Of a stretch of DNA of 64,000 nucleotides, positions 1-12,023 are shown piece by piece. Origin of the DNA: Flagellimonas abyssi. GTDB taxonomy: Bacteria > Bacteroidota > Bacteroidia > Flavobacteriales > Flavobacteriaceae. The notes beneath the pieces were generated by a model. That model made no database searches, had not been told where the DNA came from, and worked only from the letters and a program-made list of their open reading frames with translations. Position 1 is the stretch's first letter. Every line of letters starts with the position of its first letter. The stretch is taken from positions 62,001 through 126,000 of the forward strand of contig NZ_JAHZSV010000014.1 of assembly GCF_019457905.1 (NCBI RefSeq). The letters are read 5' to 3'. Made by a program: the position numbers and the translations under genes.

Positions 1-586
1 TATGGGCACAGTTGCTGGTCATTTGGCTGAAAAAAAAGTAGTGGGATGGTTCAGGGGACGAACGGAATTTGGTCCAAGGGCATTGGGGAATCGCAGTATA
101 CTTGCCGACCCCTCGGACCCCGAAATGCAATCCAAGCTCAACCTGAAAATCAAGTTTCGTGAAAGCTTTCGGCCTTTTGCGCCTGCAGTTTGCGAAGAGG
201 ATCATGACATTTATTTTGAGCCCGGCAAACAATCAGCATATATGTTGTTCACAAATCCGGTAAAAGCCTCACTCAGGAAATCGTTGCCCAAAAATTTCAA
301 CGAACTTACTCTAGAAGAAAAACGCAAAATACCTAAATCCGATTTGCCAGCCATAACCCATGTGGACTATTCGGCCAGGGTACAAGTGGCAAAAAAGGAG
401 GTCAATCCCACGTTTTGGGGTTTATTGCAGACCTTTAAAAAATTAACGGGTACCGGAGTGCTCATCAACACCAGTTTTAATGTTAAAGATGAGCCCATTG
501 TAAACACCCCGGAAGATGCCTACCATTGTTTTATGAACTCGGGCATGGATGTTCTGGTTTTGGAAAATTATGTAATTGTAAAGTAA
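1..586 (+). CDS. Carbamoyltransferase, C-terminal part (cut by window start)
   Basis: The reading frame is open from the window edge to the TAA at 584-586, so the first two thirds of a roughly 600-residue protein lie outside. The visible 194 residues are the C-terminal domain of NodU/CmcH-type carbamoyltransferases, which move a carbamoyl group from carbamoyl phosphate to a hydroxyl of a sugar or small molecule. Signature segments are GRTEFGPRALGNRSILADP (residues 19-37 of the visible part) and INTSFNVKDEP near the end. The ATG at position 2 is probably internal. The stop is followed directly by the ATG of the next gene, which suggests translational coupling with DUF5989 and SxtJ genes. The substrate cannot be told from the sequence. 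Confidence 0.9.
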   Translation, partial: MGTVAGHLAEKKVVGWFRGRTEFGPRALGNRSILADPSDPEMQSKLNLKIKFRESFRPFAPAVCEEDHDIYFEPGKQSAYMLFTNPVKASLRKSLPKNFNELTLEEKRKIPKSDLPAITHVDYSARVQVAKKEVNPTFWGLLQTFKKLTGTGVLINTSFNVKDEPIVNTPEDAYHCFMNSGMDVLVLENYVIVK

Positions 587-736
587 ATGGAGTTTTTAAA
601 AGAATTCTTTCTGTTTCTAAAAGAGCGAAAAAAGTGGTGGTTGGTACCCTTGATCATCATATTTGTGCTTTTTGGCATACTGATTTTTTTGACCAGTAGC
701 TCTGCACTGGCACCTTTTATTTATACCTTATTTTGA
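587..736 (+). CDS. DUF5989 family small membrane protein
   Basis: A 49-residue protein that begins at the base after the carbamoyltransferase stop. It starts MEFLKEFFLFLKERKKWW, has one hydrophobic segment (about residues 19-35), and ends SALAPFIYTLF, which is the pattern I know from DUF5989 proteins found next to carbamoyltransferases. Its TGA at 734-736 shares one base with the ATG at 736 of the SxtJ gene, so the three genes form a tightly coupled cassette. The function is unknown. A role in anchoring or assisting a membrane-associated carbamoylation step is inferred from context only. Confidence 0.85.
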   Translation: MEFLKEFFLFLKERKKWWLVPLIIIFVLFGILIFLTSSSALAPFIYTLF

Positions 737-1095
737 TGGAAAGGGAAAAAGCTTTTGAAACGATCATTGTTCTGGCACTGGCCTCGCTCATTTTTTCAGT
801 GTGGTTGCACGTGGAGTGGCTGGTCTATGTGGCCATGGCCTTTTTGGCCATCGGTGTTGTTTCCAAACGGGCTTCGACCCTTATTGCAAAAGTATGGCTA
901 GGGTTTTCCCATTATCTGGGTGTGGTAATGAATTTTGTGTTAATGTTCATCATATTTCATTGCATACTGATTCCTCTGGCAGGGTTGCAACGTTTGTTTG
1001 GCAATAATCAGGTTCGTAAGAAAACTACCGAAACTTCCTATTTTCATCCACGTAAGCACCTTTACACGGGGAAGGATATTGACAATCCCTGGTAG
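736..1095 (+). CDS. SxtJ family membrane protein
   Basis: A 119-residue protein with three hydrophobic stretches, near residues 9-25, 27-43 and 60-85, and a basic, polar C-terminus. It resembles SxtJ-type proteins, named from saxitoxin gene clusters but widespread beside carbamoyltransferases and DUF5989 in bacteria that make no toxin. The ATG at 736 overlaps the previous stop by one base, and this is a better start than the TTG at 733. It ends 15 bases before the convergent SGNH hydrolase gene. The biochemical role is not known. The name does not imply toxin production. Confidence 0.8.
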   Translation: MEREKAFETIIVLALASLIFSVWLHVEWLVYVAMAFLAIGVVSKRASTLIAKVWLGFSHYLGVVMNFVLMFIIFHCILIPLAGLQRLFGNNQVRKKTTETSYFHPRKHLYTGKDIDNPW

Positions 1096-1110
1096 CCAAA
1101 AAATTTGAAT

Positions 1111-2775
1111 TTACCTTTTTGTAGAACGGTTCTTTTTAAGATAGTTGCTCTTCTTAAAATAATAATCGGCATAAGCATCATCCTGTAACTTACGGCACAT
1201 CTCCCCTGCCATCTTATAAACTTTGTACTGTTCAGGAAACTCAAAAATCAAGGTCTGGGCCACTTTTAGCGCACTTTTATAATCCCCATCCTCATTGTAT
1301 TTGTGATAAGCCTGAGTCATTACATACTGCCATTGGTCCTGATGCCTATATAGATTGACGGCAGTTTTTTCCTCGAAGGTCGGGTTTTGTGTCACATAAC
1401 TAAACTCAGCAGGCGTTGTTCCGGACATACTCAGGTCATAGGGCCATGATTTTTTAAGGATTTCCACCGCCAATTTCCCTTTTATGGAATCAATTTTGGT
1501 CACTGGAATATCATCAAAGGCCTCTTCATATGTAATATAGTTTTGCCAACCTTTCAGTAGTCTCAGTTCTTTGATTTTTTCGTAGAACGCATCCGCCATC
1601 ACAAAATACCCTTCCACGTTGGGGTGTACGTGCTCCGCCACCAATTTATCCCCCACTATCCCATATGGAACTTTGGATTCGAATATGCCCTTCATATCAA
1701 CCAAAGGTAGGTCGTACTCATGGGCCTGCTCGATAATTGCATCGTTGATCCTTTCGGGGGCCCTAAACCTTAATAGATCCAATTCTTTGGCCAAGTGCAA
1801 GTATTTTTTGGCGGAATCTGGTTCCTTTTCCAGATAATATTGGCCCAAGATATAGGCCGCATCTGCATTTTGAAGCGCCAAACCATGCCCTTCAGTTTTA
1901 TTTTCCTGAATCGCCGCTCTGTAATCCTCAACATTCAGGCTATCGCTGATAAAAGGCTTGATATCCTTTTCATTCGACACTAGGGTTGAAAGTATAACAG
2001 GGATATTATGACGTTGATATTTATCCAATATTCTTTTCAAATTACTTTTGAACTGCGTTATTCCCGCATTAAAAGCATCTGAATCCAAAGGAATTTCCTG
2101 CTCTTTGGCCATGACCTCCATCAAGGTGGTCTCATCGGTAGACATGGTATTTTGGTCATCCGACTTCATCAGGCCCATGATTCCGTTTTCAAGCAGTTGA
2201 AAAAACCGAAAGTTCTTCAGTCTAAGGTAATTTCTGACCAATGCGGGATGACTCCCAACGGAAGCGGAAGAACCTACCCCCAGGGCCCCATAATATTCGT
2301 TGTGTCCCGCATAAATAATGACCAAGTCCGGTTTTTGATCAATAATTTTATCGGTTATGTCCCATAACGTATAGGAATTTACCGCCGTGATTGCGGTATT
2401 GACCACTTCTATGTTTTTTTCCGGGAACGTCCGGGAAAGCCTATGTTTCAATAGTCTTGGGAAAGACGCCCCCTTATAGAAAGGATAGCCCACGACGGTT
2501 GAGGCCCCTTGGACAAACACCCTAAAGGTGCTATCCGTTTTTTGTCTGAGGAAGAGGTCCGATTGACTATCCGCATTAAAATCTGTCCCTCTAAAATATT
2601 TCTTGGACAAATCGGAGTTGACAACCAAATACTCAACGCCATTTTCACCCTTGACGCTATTGAATAATTGGTAATTTTCCCCATAGCCAATCCCCCATAA
2701 AATTGGCTCCAAGATTAAGATCATGATCAATGGAAGAGTCGCCGCAATAATTCTAAAAAGTATTTTCTTCTTCAC
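1111..2775 (-). CDS. SGNH/GDSL-family hydrolase with N-terminal membrane anchor
   Basis: A protein of 554 residues if it starts at the GTG at 2775 (MKKKILFRI...), which opens directly on a membrane segment. A TTG at 2838 would add 21 residues. After the anchor comes an SGNH esterase fold: block I is GASTVVG (about residues 90-96, with Ser in place of the usual GDS context), block III is GHNEYYG (about 157-163), and the late His block is HVHPN. The last 80 residues look helical and repeat-like (TPR-type). SGNH enzymes remove acetyl or acyl groups from glycans or lipids. Facing the carbamoyltransferase cassette, it may act on a modified surface glycan, but this is inference. Confidence 0.75.
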   Translation of the reverse strand: MKKKILFRIIAATLPLIMILILEPILWGIGYGENYQLFNSVKGENGVEYLVVNSDLSKKYFRGTDFNADSQSDLFLRQKTDSTFRVFVQGASTVVGYPFYKGASFPRLLKHRLSRTFPEKNIEVVNTAITAVNSYTLWDITDKIIDQKPDLVIIYAGHNEYYGALGVGSSASVGSHPALVRNYLRLKNFRFFQLLENGIMGLMKSDDQNTMSTDETTLMEVMAKEQEIPLDSDAFNAGITQFKSNLKRILDKYQRHNIPVILSTLVSNEKDIKPFISDSLNVEDYRAAIQENKTEGHGLALQNADAAYILGQYYLEKEPDSAKKYLHLAKELDLLRFRAPERINDAIIEQAHEYDLPLVDMKGIFESKVPYGIVGDKLVAEHVHPNVEGYFVMADAFYEKIKELRLLKGWQNYITYEEAFDDIPVTKIDSIKGKLAVEILKKSWPYDLSMSGTTPAEFSYVTQNPTFEEKTAVNLYRHQDQWQYVMTQAYHKYNEDGDYKSALKVAQTLIFEFPEQYKVYKMAGEMCRKLQDDAYADYYFKKSNYLKKNRSTKR

Positions 2776-2866
2776 ACCAGAGAATTTTGTCTGTTCATGA
2801 GTACTAGTTAAATAGTGCTTAACTGGGTTTATCCACAACTTTAAATTATAAACCGGATAATTTTAC

Positions 2867-2878
2867 GCAATCGATTGC
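2867..2878. promoter_or_regulatory. LacI-type operator O1, perfect palindrome
   Basis: GCAATCGATTGC, a perfect 12-base palindrome between the SGNH hydrolase and GH10 genes. The same core recurs upstream of uxaC/GH67 and, in diverged form, around the LacI-family gene and the symporter. Symmetric sites with a central CG are typical of LacI-family repressors, and the only such regulator in the window lies in the same locus. Confidence 0.7.
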
Positions 2879-2905
2879 ATTTTGCTAATTTATTAATTAT
2901 TTTTG
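2874..2905 (+). promoter_or_regulatory. Promoter of the GH10 gene, overlapping operator O1
   Basis: ATTG at 2874-2877 and TATTTTTG at 2898-2905 are separated by 20 bases. This fits the Bacteroidota promoter form TTTG-N19-21-TAnnTTTG. The -33 TTG lies inside the palindrome at 2867-2878, so a bound repressor would block the sigma factor. Confidence 0.6.
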
Positions 2906-2960
2906 GTCAAAAACAGCACAACCTATAAATAACATCGCTTATTTTAACAAATACTTAATT

Positions 2961-4076
2961 GTGAACAAATTTATCTTTTTGATTCTACCCATCCTGATAT
3001 TTTCAGGAACTCAATCCAAAGCTCAACAAAAACTAACACTCAAAGAAGCTTTTAAAGACAAATTTTTGATGGGCGTAGCAGTGAATCGATATCAAATAAA
3101 CCAAAGCAACCAGGAGGAAACAGACCTTATCGCTTCCCAATTTAATGCGCTGACAGCAGAAAACGACATGAAATGGATGTACATACATCCGGAGGAGAAC
3201 ACATTTAATTTTGAGCAGTCCGATAAATTGGTGGAACTCGCTCAAAAAAATGACATGTTCGTGGTTGGCCATACCCTTGTATGGCATAGCCAATTGGCAC
3301 CTTGGGTATTCAAGTCCAACAATGGGGATACCATTAGCAATGAGGAGTTGAACGGCCGAATAAAAAAGCATATCTCTACCATTGTTGGGAACTACAAGGG
3401 CAGGATAGACGCTTGGGATGTCGTCAATGAAGCTTTGGAAGAAGATGGATCATATAGAAAATCCCCGTTTTACAAAATAGGTGGAGAAGCCTTTATAGAA
3501 AAAGCGTTCCAATATGCAAATGCTGCCGACCCTGGAGCCGAACTCTACTACAACGACTATAACCTTATCACCCCGGAAAAGAGGAACGGGGCCATACGTA
3601 TTATCAACAACCTTAAAAGCAAAGGAATCAAAATAGACGGCGTTGGAGTTCAAGCCCATTGGAGTTTGAACGAACCCTCCATTGAAGATATCGAGACCGC
3701 CATTAAAATGTATTCGGAAACTGGTGTAAAAGTCATGTTCACGGAACTGGATATTTCGGTTTTGCCCAGTCCTTGGAACGCGCCGACCGCTGATGTTTCC
3801 GTAAGTTTTGAGAACAACCCTACCATGAACCCCTACCCCAACGGCTTGCCGGATTCTGTACAAACCCAATTGGCAAAACGGTATGAAGAAATTTTTAAGC
3901 TTTTCAACAAGCATTCGGATAAAATTGGAAGGGTTACCTTTTGGGGGTTGCACGATGGCCTGTCCTGGAAAAACAATTTTCCCATTCGCGGCAGAACGGA
4001 TTATACCTTGCTTTTCGATAGGGGAATGAAACCCAAAAAGGCATTCAATGCAGTAATCAATACAGTTAAAGATTAA
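2961..4076 (+). CDS. GH10 endo-1,4-beta-xylanase
   Basis: A 371-residue secreted enzyme that cuts the beta-1,4-xylose backbone of xylan. It has a signal peptide (about residues 1-21) and a complete GH10 barrel. Visible motifs are VVGHTLVWHSQ (101-111), the acid/base in DVVNEA (Glu157) and the nucleophile in FTELDIS (Glu262). The length is normal for a single-domain GH10 with no binding module. It starts at a GTG, consistent with other GTG starts nearby. It is followed after 22 bases by GH115 and then an acetylesterase, so three xylan enzymes share one transcript whose promoter carries a LacI-type operator. Confidence 0.95.
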   Translation: MNKFIFLILPILIFSGTQSKAQQKLTLKEAFKDKFLMGVAVNRYQINQSNQEETDLIASQFNALTAENDMKWMYIHPEENTFNFEQSDKLVELAQKNDMFVVGHTLVWHSQLAPWVFKSNNGDTISNEELNGRIKKHISTIVGNYKGRIDAWDVVNEALEEDGSYRKSPFYKIGGEAFIEKAFQYANAADPGAELYYNDYNLITPEKRNGAIRIINNLKSKGIKIDGVGVQAHWSLNEPSIEDIETAIKMYSETGVKVMFTELDISVLPSPWNAPTADVSVSFENNPTMNPYPNGLPDSVQTQLAKRYEEIFKLFNKHSDKIGRVTFWGLHDGLSWKNNFPIRGRTDYTLLFDRGMKPKKAFNAVINTVKD

Positions 4077-4098
4077 CTTCCATCATTCCAACAGATTA

Positions 4099-7077
4099 AT
4101 GAAAACAACAAATAGGTCAACATATCAAACTTGCCTTGGTCTTACAGGATTGTTCCTGCTGCTATTCCTGACATCCTGTAAAAAGGAAAAAAGAGAAACT
4201 ACTACTGAAACCAATATCATGGAACGGGTTCTAACACTATCAACGGAAGCCGCCTTTCCACAAAATTCAATCCTTACCACCCAAAAGGATGAAAGTGGGT
4301 TCACCTTGGTGGAAAATGGAATTGCCAGCAATATCCTTGTCAGTGAATCGGACCACGAAGGTGTTCAACGGATTGCCGGAATGTTCCAAAAAGATTTAAA
4401 ACATGTTTCTGGTCAAGCACCGGAATTGATCATTGGGGATACACCCGGATCAAAGAACTTGATCATTATAGGAACCGTTGGCCAGAGCACTATAATCGAC
4501 CGTTTGGCCAAAGACGGCAAAATCGATATAGAGGTACTGGAAGGAAAATGGGAGCAATTTTTAATCACTCCCGTAAAAAACCCGATGGAAGGAGTTGACA
4601 GCGCATTAGTAATCGCTGGGAGTGACAAACGGGGGACTATTTTTGGAATGTTCGACCTTTCCGAGCAAATGGGTGTTTCTCCATGGTATTGGTGGGCCGA
4701 TGTTCCCGTGAAGGTTCGAAAAAACATTTACGTCAAACCTGAAAGGTACACCCTCGGTGAGCCCAAAGTAAAATATAGAGGCATCTTCATCAATGACGAA
4801 GCCCCGGCATTATCGGGTTGGGTAACAGAAAAATATGGGGATTTCAACAAACAATTCTATGAAAAGGTATTTGAATTGATTCTCAGAATGAAAGGGAACT
4901 ACCTTTGGCCTGCCATGTGGGGGCGCTCCCTTTGGGACGACGACCCCACCACGGCCCCGTTGGCAGATGAAATGGGTGTGGTTTTGGCCACATCGCACCA
5001 CGAACCATTGATGCGTTCGCACGTGGAATGGGACCGCCACGGCGAAGGTCCGTGGGATTATGACAAAAACCCTGAAAAACTAAGGGAGTTTTGGAGAGAA
5101 GGGATGGAGCGTACCAAAGGACAAGAAAAAGTGGTGACCCTTGCCATGCGAGGAGACGGGGATGAAGCCATGAGCGAAGGAACCAACATTGACCTTCTTG
5201 AAAAAATAGTAAAAGACCAAAGAGAAATCATCAAGGAAGTCACGGGCAAACCCATTAAAGAAACCCCACAAGTGTGGGCCCTTTACAAAGAAGTCCAGGA
5301 ATATTACGACAAAGGCATGCGTGTACCCAAGGATGTCACCCTATTACTTTGTGATGATAACTGGGGACAGGTCCGCGTTTTGCCTGCTTTGGACAGCGAA
5401 CCCCGCTCAGGCGGCTATGGGATGTACTATCATTTTGACTTTGTAGGCGGCCCCCGAAGTTATAAATGGTTGAACACCACTCAAATTGAACGGGTCTGGG
5501 AGCAAATGAACCTCACCTATTCCTACGGAGTGGATGAGATTTGGCTCGTAAATGTGGGAGATATAAAGCCCATGGAGTTCCCGATCAGTTTCTTTTTGGA
5601 TTATGCTTGGAACCCTGAAAATTTTCCAGCAGAAAAGCTGCCGGAATATTACACCACTTGGGCCCAAAAGCAATTTGGAACCGAACATGCCCAAGAAATT
5701 GGCGAAATCATAGCACTTTACACCAAATACAATTCACGCAGAAAACCAGAACTGCTAGAACCCGCCACCTATAGTCTTCAACATTTCAACGAAGCTGAGA
5801 ATATGGTAGAAGATTATAATTCCTTGGTGACCCGTGCAAAAAAGGTGAAAGGTCAGTTACCTTCCAAGGCCCATGATGCTTTTTATCAATTGGTGCAATA
5901 TCCTGTTGAGGCCTGTGTAAATTTGAACGAAATGTATGTGGCAGCAGGAAAGAACCGATTGTACGGTTTTCAGAACAGGGCATCCACCAACTACTATGCA
6001 GATAAAACAGAGGAGTTGTTCTTCAAGGATACCGTGTTCACAAATCACTATCATGATCTGGCCAATGGCAAATGGAACCATATGATGTCCCAAACCCATA
6101 TGGGACATACGACTTGGAGTGACCCAGCCTACAATAAAATGCCCGCAGTATCCTATATTCAATCAGGAAAAGATGCTCATTTGGGATATGTGATTGAAAA
6201 TGGTATCAGCAGAAATCAATGGATGCCCAGTGGATTAAACAGTCAAAGCTTTTCTACTTTTGATCCCATCAACGATCAAAACTACTATATCGATGTCTTT
6301 AATATGGGCAAGGAAAAACTGTCGTACACCATCACTTCAGAAAATGATTGGATAAAGTTATCCTCCGAGGGCGGAACCATCCAATATGACGAAAAGGTCT
6401 TTGTCAGCATTGATTGGGACAAAGCTCCCCAAGGACAGGATGTTGGGGAAGTTGTTATTACTGCATCAAATGCAGAACAAGGCACTAAAATCAACGTCCC
6501 CATTCGCAATGATCTCCCAGAAAACATCAAAGGTTTTATAGAAAATCAAGGCATTGTAAGCATGGACGCTGTGAATTATCAAAAGTCCAATGAAACAGAA
6601 GATATTTCTTGGCAAACCATACCCAATTTAGGACGAACAGGGTCTGCCATAACCACTATGCCCGTTACCGCGGCCAAACAAAATCCTAACGATAACGGTC
6701 CGTATTTGGAATATGATATTTACTTGATTGATCCAGGCACTTATAACCTAACGACCTACTTTTCACCTACCCTTAACTTTCAAAAAGATGAAGGTTTGCT
6801 TTATGCTGTTTCCATAGATGATGAAGCGCCAAAATTGATGAACTTGCACCAAGATGCCATTGCTGCGGATTGGACCTATCCCACTTGGTGGAACGAAGCG
6901 GTCAAGGACAACATCATGAAACAAACGGTGCTAGCCAAAGATCTTTCGGCAGGTGTCCATAGCATCAAGTATTGGGCCGTTGACCCTGGGCTTGTATTAC
7001 AAAAAATGGTACTGCAAAAAGAAGGTGTTGATGCGAAAAGTTATTTGGGTCCGCCTGAAAGCTTGATCAAGAAATAA
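4099..7077 (+). CDS. GH115 xylan alpha-1,2-glucuronidase lipoprotein
   Basis: A 992-residue lipoprotein (lipobox LTSC, Cys27). GH115 enzymes release 4-O-methyl-glucuronic or glucuronic acid from internal positions of xylan, which GH67 enzymes cannot do. The family pattern is clear: KYRGIFINDEAPALSGW (about 225-241), GNYLWPAMWG (266-275) and VLATSHHEPLMRSH (295-308). The C-terminal third is a beta-rich region typical of the family. No acidic cluster follows the Cys, so it may face the periplasm rather than the cell surface (inference). It lies in the same operon as GH10 and the esterase and supplies uronic acid to the hexuronate pathway encoded next to it. Confidence 0.93.
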   Translation: MKTTNRSTYQTCLGLTGLFLLLFLTSCKKEKRETTTETNIMERVLTLSTEAAFPQNSILTTQKDESGFTLVENGIASNILVSESDHEGVQRIAGMFQKDLKHVSGQAPELIIGDTPGSKNLIIIGTVGQSTIIDRLAKDGKIDIEVLEGKWEQFLITPVKNPMEGVDSALVIAGSDKRGTIFGMFDLSEQMGVSPWYWWADVPVKVRKNIYVKPERYTLGEPKVKYRGIFINDEAPALSGWVTEKYGDFNKQFYEKVFELILRMKGNYLWPAMWGRSLWDDDPTTAPLADEMGVVLATSHHEPLMRSHVEWDRHGEGPWDYDKNPEKLREFWREGMERTKGQEKVVTLAMRGDGDEAMSEGTNIDLLEKIVKDQREIIKEVTGKPIKETPQVWALYKEVQEYYDKGMRVPKDVTLLLCDDNWGQVRVLPALDSEPRSGGYGMYYHFDFVGGPRSYKWLNTTQIERVWEQMNLTYSYGVDEIWLVNVGDIKPMEFPISFFLDYAWNPENFPAEKLPEYYTTWAQKQFGTEHAQEIGEIIALYTKYNSRRKPELLEPATYSLQHFNEAENMVEDYNSLVTRAKKVKGQLPSKAHDAFYQLVQYPVEACVNLNEMYVAAGKNRLYGFQNRASTNYYADKTEELFFKDTVFTNHYHDLANGKWNHMMSQTHMGHTTWSDPAYNKMPAVSYIQSGKDAHLGYVIENGISRNQWMPSGLNSQSFSTFDPINDQNYYIDVFNMGKEKLSYTITSENDWIKLSSEGGTIQYDEKVFVSIDWDKAPQGQDVGEVVITASNAEQGTKINVPIRNDLPENIKGFIENQGIVSMDAVNYQKSNETEDISWQTIPNLGRTGSAITTMPVTAAKQNPNDNGPYLEYDIYLIDPGTYNLTTYFSPTLNFQKDEGLLYAVSIDDEAPKLMNLHQDAIAADWTYPTWWNEAVKDNIMKQTVLAKDLSAGVHSIKYWAVDPGLVLQKMVLQKEGVDAKSYLGPPESLIKK

Positions 7078-7112
7078 TCTAATTTTCAACATAATTTGAT
7101 AAAACACGTATT

Positions 7113-9071
7113 GTGAAAAACGATAAAACCTTTGCAACATTCATATTATTGATGTTCTGTGTCACTGCAGGAATATCCCAGATAACGCTTCCTGAAATAA
7201 TCAGGGACAGTATGGTCATCCAGCGCAACGCCAAAATCACCATTTGGGGCTGGGCTTCGCCGGGAGAGCGGATAACGGCAACATTCAACGGAAAGCAAAG
7301 AAAAACGTCTGCCGATTCCGAAGGCGACTGGAGCTTGGAATTCCCCAAAATGAAGGCGGGGGGCCCTTACACCCTAGAAATTTCCGGAAAAAACAATATC
7401 CGTCTCGAAGATATTTTGATCGGGGATGTTTGGCTCTGTTCCGGACAATCGAATATGGTGCATCAAATGGACATTCACGATGTTACCTATGCAAAAGATA
7501 TTGTCAATGCCAATTACCCTGAAATCAGGCATTTTAAGGTGCCTCGAAAGACTGATTTGCAAGGCCCGAGCAAAGATTTGGACGGAGGCTCTTGGAAAGT
7601 TGCCGTATCCGAAGAGGTTCGGCCTTTCTCTGCCGTCGCTTATTTTTTTGCACTCAAATTGTATAAAAAATATGGGGTGCCCATCGGACTGATCAATGCA
7701 AGTGTCGGCGGTACTCCCATTGAAGCTTGGATAAACGAGGAAGGCTACCAAAAATCCCCTGGCATTTTAAAAATTATTGAGGAGAACAAGGACACTGCTT
7801 TTGTAAACAGTCATTCCATTAACCGGTTTTCTGGGAATCAACCATCTCAAAAACCAAAAGACAAGGGCCTTATCGGCGAAAAACCTTGGTATGATGTCAA
7901 CTTTGAACCCAAAAACTGGCGTAGGATAAACATCCCTGGATATTGGGAGGATCAAGGAGCCAGAGACCTTAACGGTGTGGTTTGGTACAGGAAGGAAATC
8001 GTTCTGCCCCAATCCATGGACAACGAAGAGGCGACCGTGTTTTTGGGCCGTATCGTAGACGCCGATGAATTGTATATCAATGGTGAAAAAGTGGGCAACA
8101 CCACCTACCAATATCCACAAAGAAGATATGATGTTCCCGCAAATATTCTGAAAGCCGGGAAAAACACTTTTGTCATTCGTGTGACCAATAATTACGGTAA
8201 GGGTGGTTTTGTTCCCGATAAACCTTATTACATTTTTACGGATAAGGACACCGTGGATTTAAATGGATACTGGCAATACAAGGTTGGAGAAGTGTATCCG
8301 CCCGTTGATTTTTCCTCTTTTTCTCAGAATGATGGCAAATCCAAAGAAAGAACCATCAATCCCCAAAATGAGCCCACGGCTTTGTACAACGGTATGGTGG
8401 CCCCCTATATCCAACTTCCCATAAAAGGCGTGTTGTGGTATCAAGGCGAGAGCAACGCTGGCAGACCTGAGGAATACCTGGACTTGATGCACGCCCTGAT
8501 GAATGGATGGAGAGGAATTTACAATGATCCCGAGCTGCCTTTTATCTATGCGCAGCTTCCCAATTTTGGTGATGTGACCTACTCCCCCACCGAGAGCAAC
8601 TGGGCCGAACTCAGGGAAGCACAACTAAAGGCGCTGGGCGGCCCCAGCACCGCAATGACCGTCAATATTGATTTAGGGGAATGGAACGATATCCACCCGG
8701 ACAATAAAAAAGATGTAGGGGAGCGAATGGCTTTAGCAGCCAAAAAAATAGCGTATGGAGAAGATATCGTCTATTCAGGACCACTTTATCAATCTTCTCA
8801 AATAAAAGATGATAAAATCATCATTTCCTTTTCACATATCGGGGGAGGATTGACCACTGATGATGGTGAGGCTCTTGATAGCTTTGAGATTGCCGGTGAG
8901 GACAAAAACTTTGTTTGGGCCAAGGCAAAAATTGATGATGACAAAGTAATCGTTTGGAGTAATGAAGTTCCTAATCCAAAATATGTACGATACGCATGGG
9001 CCGACAATCCCGACAATCCGAATTTATACAACAAAGAAGGTCTTCCTGCATCACCCTTCAGAACTGAATAG
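7113..9071 (+). CDS. Sialate O-acetylesterase-like (SASA family) esterase, probable acetylxylan esterase
   Basis: A 652-residue secreted protein with a signal peptide, starting at a GTG. It is an SGNH-type esterase of the SASA family: the nucleophile block is WLCSGQSNM (Ser113), a second block is VLWYQGESNAG, and the late His is in NDIHPDNK. Between the blocks, about residues 255-390, is an inserted jelly-roll like the sugar-binding domain of GH2 enzymes, with the hallmark GVVWYRKEI. The family name comes from sialate esterases, but the xylan operon suggests that acetyl groups on xylan are the substrate (inference). It is the last gene of the GH10-GH115 operon, and a bidirectional terminator follows. 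Confidence 0.85.
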   Translation: MKNDKTFATFILLMFCVTAGISQITLPEIIRDSMVIQRNAKITIWGWASPGERITATFNGKQRKTSADSEGDWSLEFPKMKAGGPYTLEISGKNNIRLEDILIGDVWLCSGQSNMVHQMDIHDVTYAKDIVNANYPEIRHFKVPRKTDLQGPSKDLDGGSWKVAVSEEVRPFSAVAYFFALKLYKKYGVPIGLINASVGGTPIEAWINEEGYQKSPGILKIIEENKDTAFVNSHSINRFSGNQPSQKPKDKGLIGEKPWYDVNFEPKNWRRINIPGYWEDQGARDLNGVVWYRKEIVLPQSMDNEEATVFLGRIVDADELYINGEKVGNTTYQYPQRRYDVPANILKAGKNTFVIRVTNNYGKGGFVPDKPYYIFTDKDTVDLNGYWQYKVGEVYPPVDFSSFSQNDGKSKERTINPQNEPTALYNGMVAPYIQLPIKGVLWYQGESNAGRPEEYLDLMHALMNGWRGIYNDPELPFIYAQLPNFGDVTYSPTESNWAELREAQLKALGGPSTAMTVNIDLGEWNDIHPDNKKDVGERMALAAKKIAYGEDIVYSGPLYQSSQIKDDKIIISFSHIGGGLTTDDGEALDSFEIAGEDKNFVWAKAKIDDDKVIVWSNEVPNPKYVRYAWADNPDNPNLYNKEGLPASPFRTE

Positions 9072-9088
9072 GTTACCTCAGCCAAGAC

Positions 9089-9123
9089 AAAAAAAGGGAC
9101 ATCAATAATGATTTCCTTTTTTT
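9089..9123. terminator. Bidirectional terminator between the esterase and GH43 genes
   Basis: Nine A/G bases (AAAAAAAGG, 9089-9097) pair with CCTTTTTTT (9115-9123) around a 17-base loop. The arms give a T-tract in either direction, which suits the two convergent operons that meet here. Confidence 0.6.
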
Positions 9124-9146
9124 ATAAAGAATGCTGGAATTTTGCA

Positions 9147-11997
<2,851 letters not shown>

Positions 11998-12023
11998 TGT
12001 GATCATCTGTGATTCGTTTATGC

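Noticed and set aside
736-1095. Saxitoxin-type toxin biosynthesis because of the SxtJ name
   Set aside because: The name is historical. No saxitoxin core genes are visible, and the cassette occurs in many unrelated bacteria.
3450-3953. A 167-codon frame opposite the GH10 gene
   Set aside because: Fully antisense to an intact xylanase with both catalytic Glu residues. No family text is visible.
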